Assembly (NCBI GenBank): GCA_934045075.1 | Contig: OW203730.1 | Span: 9,290,692 to 9,354,691, forward strand | Reading direction: 5' to 3' | Length of the DNA: 64,000 bases | DNA from: Yponomeuta sedellus | Taxonomy: Eukaryota; Arthropoda; Insecta; Lepidoptera; Yponomeutidae | Shown: piece after piece, positions 49,892 through 60,971 of the stretch | How the letters are laid out: every line of letters begins with the position of its first letter | Numbering within the stretch: the first letter of the stretch is position 1 | Program-made: the position numbers and the translations under genes | The notes under the pieces: model-generated | The model's database searches: none | Told to the model about the DNA's origin: nothing | Seen by the model: the letters and a program-made list of their open reading frames with translations, nothing else

Positions 49892-50029
49892 AGTGATATT
49901 AGACTAATTATCTAGCTTAATCCTGTATATTTTGTAAATTATGTGCCATACACTTGTAATTAATGTAGATGTGCAATATTTTCTATAAAATTTAATTTCC
50001 CCTACTGACTAAAGCAATATTTGAATCAC

Positions 50030-50035
50030 AATAAA
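50030..50035 (+). terminator. Polyadenylation signal of the CUB gene
   Basis: AATAAA lies about 140 bp after the stop codon, in AT-rich non-coding sequence with a T-rich stretch after it. No competing AATAAA was noticed between the stop and this site. Confidence 0.6.
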
Positions 50036-50760
50036 CATTTTATCCAAAGAAGGCACGTCATTGTAAACACGAATTAAATGACTTTGAACAGAGTGGCTAC
50101 CTAATCCTTTCAATTTAATGTTCTAAAATCTGACTGTAGACCACATGACTCCAGACAACTTAGTAAAACCTAGTACAACTATTTAGTATACAAATGCTTA
50201 TAAGCAGTCTCAATCGTAATATTATTTATTAATGTCTCTATCGGACATTAATAAATATTACGAAAAAATAAACTCATCATCTACCATCAGACTAAAATCA
50301 GCGAAATACGTAAGTAATAACAAGAATTGTAAATTACAAATAAAACTATAAATAATATGTTTGCCTCTTATTAGATACAGAGTAGAAGGTCTAAAAAACT
50401 ATTTTATATCGGCTGGTAATTGCTGACGTTCTTCACGAAACTCATATTACAAGCATTTATTCCAAAGAAACCGTGCCGGCTTGAATGGAAATCCTTGGTG
50501 TAGGAGATATTGAGTTTTTACATAATATTTTTACAGAGGTGCAACTATAGGGTAGTAAAAATTCTTGGGCACTCAAGAAAAGTTATCGTTTTCAAGCTTT
50601 AAAATTGATTTATTCAACACTGGTTTATAGTTACCATGACAATGGTAAAAGTTACGCGTCCATTGAGTGCTAACATTTATGATATTTTAATAATATAATA
50701 GTAATAATAACAATAAAATGATTAAATTCATCGGAAAATTTTATGAATTAAGTTTTTAAT
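50036..50760. other. Intergenic, downstream of the CUB gene
   Basis: AT-rich. Contains a small inverted repeat around TTATTAATGTCTCTATCGGA CATTAATAA (about 50224-50252). No gene seen. Confidence 0.5.
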
Positions 50761-50761
50761 G

Positions 50762-50985
50762 AAAAATCTTTTTTAAAAACCTACTTAGACGCTAAAAATT
50801 CCACCCATGCCGCTGACAAATACCACTCGAACCTTATCCGTGCCAGTGCTCTTCCAACTGAGCTAATGGACGACTAACCGGCATTAGTGAAATTGTGAAC
50901 CTCTTTACAATACTCTCTGTATTACGCACGGGTTAGTGCATTAAAAAGAATATAATCATGAAGAATCTTTATGAATAAAGATTTT
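50762..50985 (-). repeat. Rep-A copy, diverged, with inverted distal tail
   Basis: Minus Rep-A (ACCTACTTAGACGCTAAAAA, CAACTGAGCTAATGGACGAC) whose right end carries the distal tail (CACGGGTTAGTGCATTAAAA) in inverse orientation. Nearly identical ATGAAAAATCTTT and ATGAAGAATCTTT flank it. Confidence 0.78.
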
Positions 50986-52199
50986 ATGTTCACTATGCGT
51001 AGCTTTGGGTTCGAGTTAGTTTTTTACACCCTGTATAAATATGACAAAAAATAGGAAGAAATTAAGTCTATTTACAGAACAGCATATCAACATTCACGCA
51101 TGCACTCTATTCAGTACCGTTACTATGTAAAGTTTGATCAGTTGTCTGTACAATGCTATCCACTGGACATCGTAGTCTACGAGTCCTGTCAGTTTGGAAC
51201 CGCCTCATCACTTTGCCAATGTCTACTAATGTCAAGTAGGCAAATTACCGCGTAACGCAACTAATTCATTGCGTAATGCTGTGCAAAAAGTAATAAATAA
51301 ATAGGTACTTAGTTAATAGACGCAGTCACCCTGTTATCTATCCGCCTACAACTTCAAGTGCATTTAAATGTGTTACTGATGACAGGTAGATGGCGTAGCG
51401 ATCGAGTTCGGCCGATACAGGCCATTTAGATGGCGTGCGCGATTACATACGCGATGGCAACACAAACTAGAGAATACTCTGTAGAGGCAGTAGGTTTATA
51501 GTGAGCAATGACTTTGAAAATATACTCCATTTCAGAACTACCTATGTATTACGGTGTATACGCATATGTACTACCGTATGACACGTTGTGTTATTATCAT
51601 TATAAAATCTTCGTGATAGTACTTAAAAAAAATCGATATCAACCCTTGTATGTCCCACTGCTGGGGCACGGATCTCCACGAGCCACGAGCGCTTTTAGAA
51701 AAAGAATAAAGAATAAGAATATTCTTATCTTAATTTTTATCGTCAACCCCACATGGTTAATCTACACGTTATTTCTTATTTGGAAAATCATATGGAACGT
51801 TTCAAATCAACTCCCAATGGTGTAACTTTGAAAGGGTTCTTGCGGTTAATGATAGTAAAATATTTGTATGTCTTCAATCTATTGTAAAACTAAAGCTTTG
51901 CCGTTTCTTAGGTAAAAAAATGTTTTTATTGCGTTTATTTTTCCTTTCACTTTAACTTCAAGAACACTGCATTTTTTTCAGATCAGAAGTAAAAGTGATC
52001 GGAATAAACAGGAAAAATAGATAATTTGCAAGGTAAAAATTGTCAGTAGTGATGTACCTATCGTTGAAAGGTACTAAAGTGGCAAGTAAAAATAAAAAAA
52101 ATATATAGAATGGGTGACGTAATTTTAAATTATTATTCAAACATTATAGGACATAATATTGGAAGAAATAATAAAAATAGTGTAAAAACGTTTGAATTT
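50986..52199. other. Intergenic sequence
   Basis: Holds a truncated Rep-B end (51639-51680, TCAACCCTTGTATGTCCCAC) and an AAGAATATTCTTATCTTAAT LINE end near 51715. No gene. Confidence 0.5.
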
Positions 52200-52626
52200 A
52201 AATTACATACATACAAGGCATGAGGCCGCGTTTCCGTTGCCACGTTGCCGTTGCCGCGTTTGTAAACGCGCAGCCGCTAGCCCGGCCCGGCACACTCACG
52301 CCCCCACTCATCGCGGACTCCTTTCGTTTTGAGTTTGAGTTCGTTAGCCGCGCGCGGTGATACTGGCTGCACGTACTGTTGCGCTCCGTGATATCCGCGA
52401 AAACAACTTTCGGCGCCTTGTGCGAAGTGTCAAATTAAAAAGTTAACGTTCGATTTGTGAATTAAATTCCAACCAGTGCCCGGATGTTTGTTTTGGCGTT
52501 GAACTACAGTGGCGGATGTGTGGGGTCCTGTGAGTGTTTGTGATCAGGTGTCGCATTCCTTGAGGGACGCGGGGCCAGCCTCCGTAACCAATAGGCAGGT
52601 GGACCGCTAGACAACCCTGTTCCAAG
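52200..52626 (+). promoter_or_regulatory. GC-rich promoter and likely non-coding first exon of a downstream gene
   Basis: A CpG-rich, non-repetitive block (about 52230-52420) stands out from the AT-rich surroundings. It leads into sequence ending CCAAG|GTAAGT at 52626/52627, a strong donor. Before the donor are only short upstream ORFs (19 codons from 52484, 6 codons from 52515), so the exon would be 5' UTR. The matching coding exons are not seen in the remaining 11 kb, so the first intron would be long. Confidence 0.4.
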
Positions 52627-53204
52627 GTAAGTGCACAGTTCGAATTACTTGTATAAATTATGGGTCTAAATGAATCCATAAAGTTGTTGGTTGTTCTTAG
52701 TTCGAAAATGAAGCCGTTTTACCTACTAGGTGCTTAAATAATAGTCTACCTTTGAATGCGTTTTTGCTACGATTACCGGCTCAAGGTGCACAAGCACCTA
52801 AGATTGGCGATAGTAATAATAATAAAATAATACATAGTCGAGTAGACGATATTGTAAGCAAATACCTACGTACAGTCGACATCATATCAACCTTTGCACG
52901 CATGTGCTCTGCTCAATCACGTTACGGGCGACTTTGCAACAAAATGTTAAGGTTGTTGTGCTGTCGTCTGTATTAAGCTGAGCTCTTGTCGATCAACAAA
53001 TCTGTGACAAAAAATATGGAACATTACCTAATGTTAGGGTAGATAGAAGTGTCAATAACTTGACACGCGCAATATTAAAGGCGTCACTCACCCTGAGGTA
53101 GGTAAATACGTTCGTTTTTTTTATAAAATGAGAACGTTCGTTTTTTCGTTCAATAATACACCTGAGATCTTATGTCCTTCAGCAACTTTCCATCGTAAGG
53201 TTGT

Positions 53205-53325
53205 CTGGAAGAAATTGCTTTTAGCAATAAGGCCGCCAATTGTACTATGTATATTTGCAATTGTTTTGTATTTGTTGTTTTTCCAGTGTACAATAAAGAA
53301 TATTCTTATCTTATCGTATCTTTGT
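53205..53325 (+). repeat. LINE-like 3' end (AATATTCTTTAT family)
   Basis: AGCAATAAGGCCGCCAATTG then GTGTACAATAAAGAATATTC TTATCTTATCG; reverse of 33887-33985. It lies within the putative first intron of the downstream gene. Confidence 0.7.
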
Positions 53326-53489
53326 AGATACACACTACTCGCGAGTTGACTAAATTGGACGAAGCCTCGACGAGGCAAAGGAGTTAAATTCATGCGAAAA
53401 TCGGTATAGATAGAAAACTATTTAGACTGGCAAAGGTTAACATCCTTCATTCATGGGGCATTGTATACGCTTCTATAATAAAATCTTTG

Positions 53490-53765
53490 TGCCAAAAGGG
53501 CTACTATAACATAAAGGACTATTTAGATGACAATGAGGTCTGGAGTTAAAGCCAGTACAATGTATGAGTTCTATGTTTTATAAGAATTATGTAAACTTAT
53601 CTTAATTAAGGACTTTGAAAAGACTAAGTTTGGAGTTTTTTTATCCATTTTTTCTCTAAAATGATCTAGATTTTGAAATGGACACCTACTTTGAATTGTA
53701 ACGTTCATTAAAAGCCGCAGTTTTGCGCTACTTTGAATAAATCCTTTTCATTTAATTTCATTGAT
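53490..53765 (+). repeat. LINE-like 3' end with (TTTCA)n tail
   Basis: TTTGTGCCAAAAGGGCTACT to CTTTGAATAAATCCTTTTCA, reverse of 4074-4345. Confidence 0.75.
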
Positions 53766-53838
53766 GGCAACTTGAAAACCATACCTCGCTCAGCTTCGAT
53801 GAAATTTGCGACATACCTGTAGCACGGTCACCATATCT

Positions 53839-54183
53839 GAGTGCTTAGTGCGAGTTTGACAGATCCAATCGAATAACTTTACTACCGCGTTAATCGAGCA
53901 TCGAGTAGTGAGTATGAGTAAGTTGACCGTTCGAACTGGCAAAACGCTGTCACAGTACAACTCGCATTCGCGTTTATTCGTGTTTTGGCTGGTAAACGTG
54001 TTCACTTCTCAACGTAAACCATTACAACTCGCACTCAGCAATTTTAATTTCCATACTTGTCGCTAGGTGACGCTTCCTCGATGCCATAGAAATATGAGTT
54101 TACGTTAACGCGATCGAGTAGTTAAAAAACTCGCACTAAGCACTCAGAGTCGATTGGATCTGTCAAACTCGCACTAAGCACTC
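53839..54183. mobile_element. MITE with 34-bp perfect terminal inverted repeats
   Basis: TIRs 53839-53872 and 54150-54183 (GAGTGCTTAGTGCGAGTTTG onward) are exact complements. The motif AACTCGCACTAAGCACTC also recurs just inside the right TIR. No target duplication is clear and no coding sequence is present. Confidence 0.85.
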
Positions 54184-54389
54184 TGCCCCCGGATAGTACG
54201 AGGGCACGAGTCACGCGTTTTGTGGCGCTAAAATGTCAGAATTTGACAATTAGTGTACTGTAAAGTCGCGACTTTTGACAAATCATTCGAAACGCGGGAC
54301 TAGCGTCGTCGTAGTAGGTACCCTGGATACTTCTCTCTTTACACATAGCTTCTTTGCCGATTATTTCTTTGGTTAGAATAGGTATTTCC

Positions 54390-54534
54390 GGGGCTTAATC
54401 GCGTAGTAATTTATTGCTATTTTACCTCGACGTTTCGACGACGTTACAGTCATCGTGGTCACGAGAAGACTGATGGCTGGCAGGCTGGCACCCGTTCGGT
54501 AAAATAGCAATAAATTACTACGCGATTAAGCCCC
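54390..54534. repeat. Fold-back element, 37-bp perfect arms
   Basis: Arms 54390-54426 and 54498-54534 (GGGGCTTAATCGCGTAGTAA onward). The spacer CCTCGACGTTTCGACGACGT to GGCTGGCACCC is shared with the insertion at 15408-15719, which has only the left arm. Confidence 0.88.
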
Positions 54535-54872
54535 GAAAATATTATATGTGTATAAGTCGCGAAAGTTTAAAATAGGTATGTTATTTCTTTGGTTTCAATT
54601 TGGTTTATAATTATTTTTCAAACTGATGTACCAGAGCTGACTGATTTAATTCGCGTTATACCTAGTGTCTAATGAGACGTATAGACGAGGTTTACACGTT
54701 CAGGACTGGCGTCAGTTCAGTCCGTGACCTTGATCAAGCTCGGATTGATTCCAGACTGATGAAGCATCAAAATATTAGGATGTCCGTCAGTCTGGTCCAT
54801 CAGTCCACTGAATAGACAATGATGGAATTGACTGACACCAGACTGAAGGTGTAAACTCCGTCTTACGTAGTT

Positions 54873-55090
54873 GGTTAGCTTTGAGAATATACCTCGGGCT
54901 CTAGAGTAGGCTTCGGTTTTCACAAATTTTCGCCGGTTTTCTTACTGATGATCGAGTTCTGATTTCGAAATTAAGTGTCATATTAGTTCAGATTTCGAAA
55001 TTATGTGTCAAATTAGTTCCGATATTTCAATTACAGGAATATATCCAATTCTATCCGTTAGTAGCCGAGGTATATTCTAAAAGCTAACAG
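54873..55090. mobile_element. MITE with CTGTTAGCTTT terminal inverted repeats
   Basis: Second copy of the element at 31205-31429; the left end is eroded (GGTTAGCTTTGAGAATATAC). Confidence 0.75.
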
Positions 55091-56650
55091 AATACAAGAT
55101 CTAGCTGTTGAGGACCAACGCACATTGGGTCTTAAGCGTAGCACATATTACGATTTTTAACCACGCGATTTTTCTGAATAAAATTGTGAGATTTGGAAAA
55201 TGTATTAAGAGCACACACTTGCAAAGAAAAGCGAAATTTCGCGAAAGTAGTACCCTAACCGTTTTGAATCCGTTAAAAAAATCGCGGCGATAATATTCGA
55301 AAAGCGTGCTAAGCTTTACCCGCCGGGTACCTTTTTGCTCGATTCTGCGCCAGTGGCCCAAAAGTCGGGGGTGATTACTACCTTAGGTGGTGATCACTAT
55401 CTTGATACAATGGGTTTCTTCAGTTCTTTTTGTTTACAATAAGCTCATTTTTTATTTCATCTGTATAAAAACAAGGATATAGCGCTGTGGGGCTTCTTTA
55501 TCCTTATACTTACCGTGCCTCCTTAGGTACGGTCAACAAAAGGTCAAATTGTACATCTTTGTTGCATAGTAAGCCGTAACTTAAGTAATAAAAGTGCAAT
55601 ATCCATTGTTAAAGTACCTAGATACCTACAACACAACTGACTGTACAGGCAAGCACTAAAGGCACCTATTCCGCGATGAAAGGTAAATATAAAGGTTGAT
55701 TAACATATCAATCTATGTCTGGGCCAGCGGCGACACAGAAGGACATTTCATACAAAATGTTCTAAAGTGACGTCACGAAACCCACGAAAGAGTCGGCGAG
55801 GGCGCGATTTCTATACAACGGGTCGTGTCTTATCCGCTGACTTGGACATAAAATAATAAGATAAGATAAAATTTATTCATAAAAGCATAAGTATAAAGCG
55901 TACATAACAATTTAATTTTTAACATTAGTAACAGTAGACTAGAATTAATCCACGATTTTAGGCTCTGCATGTAAAGACTTCAATAATTATAATGACATAA
56001 CTTAACATTAATTAAGGAAAAAGTCACCCAGTGACATGTTCAGCCAGTGGGATTGGACCACATCTCACAAACCACAAGGGTTGTGGGAGGCTAAGCAAGT
56101 CCTGTAGAAGGATGTATTGGTATTGATTTATTTAGAGACCTCAGGTATAATTTAATATTATATTGTATTGATTGTAATCTACAAAAAAAATTTAATAAAA
56201 GCTCATATTATCATTGAATTTAAAATTCAATGATATTATTATAAAGAAAAAATGGTATGAACCATTTGTAATAAAAAAAATGTCAACATATGAAAATATG
56301 GTAATTTATAACATGTTTAATTATAGCAACATTTACAATTCTCATCTTATTTTTTGTGTATGGCAATGTTCTTGCCCTTTTTGCACTCGTGCCGGTCGAC
56401 GGTCGGTTGTACCTTTTTCATTTTTATTATAAAAATACAGCCCACGCCAGTCTCAATCTGAGACGCCAGTGCAGTACACCATTCATTAGAAATCATATAC
56501 ATATAATAATATTGAAATCAAACAAGGGTATTCAACCTGATATAACAATGTGGATCGAACTCCATGCCCGCACTTGACCAAATAAACATAAAGAGAGGTC
56601 CTGGAAACCAGTCATGCGCGCCACACACACCTGTCAATGTCAATAGAAGA
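55091..56650. other. Intergenic or intronic sequence
   Basis: AATAAGATAAGATAAAATTT near 55855 is another LINE-like end. A short inverted repeat ATTGAATTTAAAATTCAAT lies at about 56213-56231. No gene seen. Confidence 0.45.
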
Positions 56651-56654
56651 GAAC

Positions 56655-56710
56655 CAAGTCAGTCGGACTAAAAAAAGCGGCCAAGTGCGAGTCGGACTAT
56701 TTGAGATTTT
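56655..56710 (+). repeat. Common lepidopteran repeat end
   Basis: AAAAAAGCGGCCAAGTGCGA GTCGGAC. A likely counterpart end of the same kind of repeat (ACGGACGGACGGAAGCACGG, CCTATAAGGGTTCCGTTTTT) is at about 57735-57815. Confidence 0.6.
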
Positions 56711-56711
56711 T

Positions 56712-56935
56712 TGACGGCCTCGGTGGCGCAGCGGTTTGGCACGCTGACTGTAAAACCGAAGGTCTCGGGTTCGATCCCCGGCCGGGTCAAACTAGGAAAC
56801 GATCTTGTCTTCTGTTTGTCTCGGGTCTTGGATGTTATCTATGTATTTATTGTATTAAATCTATCTTCGAGTTAGCACATAACACAAGTCATTTAGTTGT
56901 ACTTAGTTAAGGGCTAAGAAGATCTGTGTAATATG
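56712..56935 (+). repeat. Rep-D-like tRNA-type SINE
   Basis: GACGGCCTCGGTGGCGCAGC GG (box A), GGGTTCGATCCC (box B), then a body (TCGGGTCTTGGATGTTATCT) and an AT-rich tail of TATTTATT units. The head folds like a tRNA but the body and tail mark it as a SINE. Confidence 0.8.
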
Positions 56936-56982
56936 TTCATTAATATTTATTTATTATTTTATTATTTATTTATTACATAGGG

Positions 56983-57092
56983 ATTGAGAATTTTGCTAAG
57001 TAAATACTTAAGTAACGTTCTGTCACACTCTTTACTGAGAAAATCGTGGAGACAGCACTACAGTTAGGTATTTACTTAGCGAAATTCCCAAT
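56983..57092. mobile_element. Short MITE, about 26-bp terminal inverted repeats
   Basis: ATTGAGAATTTTGCTAAGTA and the complement of its diverged partner ending CGAAATTCCCAAT; 110 bp in all. Related fragments: 13864-13985 and 19085-19180. Confidence 0.75.
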
Positions 57093-57270
57093 TTAGAAAC
57101 TGGCCCTGTAGCTTGTATACGGTTTTAATGTCATGTTGATACGCCTACACGTTTCGGACAACTTATAAGTTTGATTATTTTTCACAACTTCCAGGGTTAT
57201 GCTGTGAGGTGTATACGTAGTTAATATTAAACGCGTCTAATCGCGATTATTTACTAGGTAAAAGGAAAGA

Positions 57271-57428
57271 TAAAAAGTACCCGGAACCGGCATGCGTGCA
57301 TGCAACGAAGTCGTTGCATGCACGCACGCCGGTTCCGGGTACTTTTTACGATCCTGACAGATCACCTTCGCTTCATCAACGTTCATAAGTATGAACGTTG
57401 ATGAAGCGAAGGTGATCTGTCAGGATCG
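57271..57428. repeat. Two abutting near-perfect palindromes from a LINE 3' end
   Basis: Palindrome 1: arms 57271-57308 and 57311-57348 (one mismatch, 2-nt centre). Palindrome 2: arms 57349-57387 and 57390-57428 (perfect, 2-nt centre). Both arm sequences match the LINE 3' end at 27100-27175 (GCATGCACGCACGCC; CACCTTCGCTTCAT). Downstream (57429-57500) more LINE 3' end follows. Confidence 0.92.
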
Positions 57429-57549
57429 TGGCAAGTGGCAGTCCCTGGTCTCTGCCACCCCTCTGGGACGCAGGCGTGAGGTTGTGTATGTATTTATGTG
57501 TATGTAAGACGTAATTACCTTGATTCCCTACCGGAGGTGTATAATACGG

Positions 57550-57735
57550 TTTTAATTTCAACCTACCATAACTCCACGCTTTTTCGAGATAACGGGTCTT
57601 GACAGACAGACTTTTAATTTCAACCTAACATAACTGCACGCTTTTTCGAGATAACGGGTCTTGACAGACAGAATTTTAATTTCAACCTACCATAACTCCA
57701 CGCTTTTTCGAGATGACGGGTCTTGACAGACAGAC
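57550..57735. repeat. Minisatellite, 3 x 62 bp
   Basis: TTTTAATTTCAACCTACCAT, ACTCCACGCTTTTTCGAGAT, ACGGGTCTTGACAGACAGA repeats three times (from 57550, 57612 and 57674) with few changes. Confidence 0.92.
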
Positions 57736-57819
57736 TGACGGACGGACGGAAGCACGGACTACAAAGTGTTCCTATAAGGGTTCCGTTTTTCCTTTCGAGG
57801 TACCCTAAAAGGCCGCCAG

Positions 57820-60575
57820 ATCCACTAATAATATCATGAGTATCACGACTGGCATAATGAGCACCTTCCAAGAATCGAATGCGTTTTGTAAACCATGTTC
57901 CTGAATCAGTATAAAATTGAATAAGGTACAGACAGACAGCTCATCATTCATCAATCTTAAAACGCGTGCTGTATTTTGGTGAAGACACGGGCGTCACGTC
58001 AACCTTTGAACCGTTGCTAGCCTCAGAGGCTGATGTATCTATATAGGGCCTTTAATTAGACATACATGTATACATAACCTCACGCCTGTATCCTAGAGGG
58101 GTAGGGTCTGCCACTTGCCAGCATCCTGACAGATAACCTTTAATTAGACTTTCTTAATAAGACAAGTTTTTACTTGCGGAGCCAACCAAGCCACGGGTTT
58201 CCTCACGATGTTTTCCTTCACGGTTAACGTGTGGTATTGCCACTAAAATCCCGAGTGGTCCCTTTACATTTTACCACACGACCCAAATAAATTAATAAAT
58301 AATATAGAAATGTTAGACTTTGTTTTTTAAATTATGTGCATTTGTAAAATTATAGTAGCAATACCACCAGCTAAAGTGAAGGAACACATCGTGAGGAAAC
58401 CTAAGTGGCTGAGGTGTTCAAAAACATTGGCGCTTTAAATTGCCAATCCACGGTGAGCACAAGTGGTGATTAAGCCCGTAGTCTCTCTTTATGAGAGAAG
58501 AACTATGCCCAGCAGTGGGTCGCATATAGGCTACATGAAAAATAGACAAAGAACCGTCTTAATGACATGAAGGCGCTAGAATAGGACGTAGAAAACTAGT
58601 GGTCGCACCTCTGATCAAATCTCCAACAAACATAATACCCAGTTATGATATTCAACAGGCAAGTCAGTTAAATAAACCCAAAGGCATGTAACTGTGAACC
58701 CACGGAAGGAGTGGCTTGCCTTACCCGAGACGTAAGTCCGAGACAATAGCCAAGTGTTTGGCAAAGCCTTATGATAAATTATTTGCGACATATAGGGACA
58801 AAATCAAAATAGCGAGATCTATGTCAGTGGCTGTGGCATAACGGCAAGATTAAGGCTTGGCAAGAGATCTCACGAATTGAAAGACCGGGCTTCAGTAATT
58901 CTGATGGTCATGGTGTTTATGAGACTAGGACAACCTAAGGAAAACCTCTACTCATTAATCAATTTGTACAATGTTTACTGCTGCTGCAATTAATAACCTT
59001 TTCAAAATCCATGTAGCTTAGAGCTTTTAACCTTATATAAGCCATGAAATCTCGTACGTTTTCAAGAAATTAAATGCAAAAGGAAATGCACTAGCTTACC
59101 AATGTAGGGTATTGCAATTTAGGCTGGTACGTACTTATCTTTTAATCAACCTAGCTGAGCTTACAATCTCTTACTTACGTTTTCAACGTAAAGTTCAAAT
59201 CGAACCATGGGGAACCACGCCTCAAAGTTTAAGAACTAGTTATTGCCCTGATAACAAAAAAAGATGTTTTAAAACAAGAAATAACAGAAAAAAAATATTT
59301 ATAAATAAAATATTCTCCTCTAATATTCGCCTCTCTATAAATATTTATGCTTCTTCTATAAATGTTTTCTTCTATAAATATTTATTTATGTTTATGCTTC
59401 GCAATTTAGCTTTGCAGGTGCCTTCGTAAAACATGGGATTCGCCGTGGCATAACCTATGTGTCCCACATCTAAACTAGGTACAAGCATATTGAATTCGTG
59501 ATAAGAGGAACCTTGTAGTAAAGACCACGTGGAAGCTATTCTTGTCAGCATGCGCATGCGTCATTTTCATACTGTAAAATATATCGTCAAGTTGGTAATA
59601 GGACCTCAGTTTGAATTTCGAACGCGTCAGACAAAAGGCTCGATAGTGGTCGACCTTAACAACGAGGCGAGGACAGACAACAGTCTGAGGACGCACTTTT
59701 ACCAATCAAACCTATTGTATGGGCAATATCAAGTTATGCATGTCTTGTCGTGATCTTTGAATAGTCAAGATTTGATTTCTTTGTCGAGTAACACTAATCG
59801 ATCGATGTGTCACTATTATTATCTACTCTTCCGTGAATTTAAGCTCCGTCACACTGTATGAAAAAAGTGTAGTAACTACACTTTTTTCTCGTAAAAAATC
59901 CGGCTAAGGTTATCGTCCTGTGCACAGAACAGAATTTTTTTTATGTTCTGTGGTCCTGTGCCAAATGATCTACTAAGGCGCTACGCGGCGCTTACTAGCG
60001 CCACCAATGTATTACAAATCATAACTTGCATTATAATACGTATTTTTGAAGAGTCACCAACTGAAGATCACCAGCTGTGACAATAGGACTTAGAGGACAA
60101 CAACATAGGACTTTAATCGATTTCCGCTAAAAACGGCTGCTTTGGCGAAACTGCTATAAAGTCCTAGATTATTGGACCTACTTTTTTTTCGTTTTACGCT
60201 CAGTGTTCAGTCGGGTCTAAATTAGACCCTTATAATATAAATTACTAGCTCTTTTTAGAACCTAAGGGAAATAAGGTAATTAAGTTTCACCTTATAAATA
60301 ATAGCGGTTACAACCGTTTAATATATAACTGTTCTATGTATGAGTATCGCAAATCAGTAAGAAATACTATTTATGAGTTGACTGAACCGTCTAAAATATC
60401 CACTTATTTTGACACTTTCGAATCGTCAAAATGGTCAACCTTCGTCTTCAAGTAAAAAGAAGGACGAGTAGATAAAAACACTTAGTGTATACTATGTTAT
60501 GTTTGTATAGTCCAGATATTCTTTAAATGCTATGAATACTACCATGAATACTATGATTTGTATATTAATACTGAT
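57820..60575. other. Sequence with Rep-E scraps, no gene seen
   Basis: An inverted pair of Rep-E pieces lies at about 58180-58245 (TTTCCTCACGATGTTTTCCT) and 58325-58535 (CATCGTGAGGAAACC). A short palindrome AAAAAAGTGTAGTAACTACA CTTTTTT is near 59859. Open frames at 59112-59753 lack features of real genes. Confidence 0.45.
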
Positions 60576-60971
60576 ACTGATAGTTATACTATTTTTATTT
60601 TTAATGCACTAACCCGTGCTAAGGAACAAATTTAAAAACCTATTTAGAGGCTAAACATTTCACCCATGCCGGGATTCGAACCCGCAACCTCTGGCTATCC
60701 GTGCCAGCGCTCTACCAATTGAGCCAATGGGCGACTCACGGCATCAGTGCAATTTCGAACCTCTACACTATTATCTGTATTACGTACAGGCAGCGACATC
60801 TGACTTAAGCAAATTGCATTACTTACAGCCCCGACTATCTACTTTGCAGTAAGTTTAACATCGGAACGATATCACTGCACCCACATGATTATACTATTTT
60901 TATTTTTAATGCACTAACCCGTGCTAAGGAACAAATTTAAAAACCTATTTAGATGTTAAAACTGATAGTTA
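60576..60971 (-). mobile_element. Rep-A copy with duplicated distal tail
   Basis: ACTGATAGTTA is duplicated at 60576-60586 and 60961-60971. The insert is a full minus Rep-A with an extra distal tail plus tail at its other end (TTAATGCACTAACCCGTGCT at about 60600 and again near 60907). This is equivalent to a little more than one 309-bp unit of the array at 19392. Confidence 0.85.

Noticed and set aside
56715..56790. tRNA-like head GTGGCGCAGCGG...GGTTCGATCCCC
   Set aside because: Followed by a shared SINE body and an AT-rich tail, with no matching acceptor 3' end; treated as Rep-D-like SINE.
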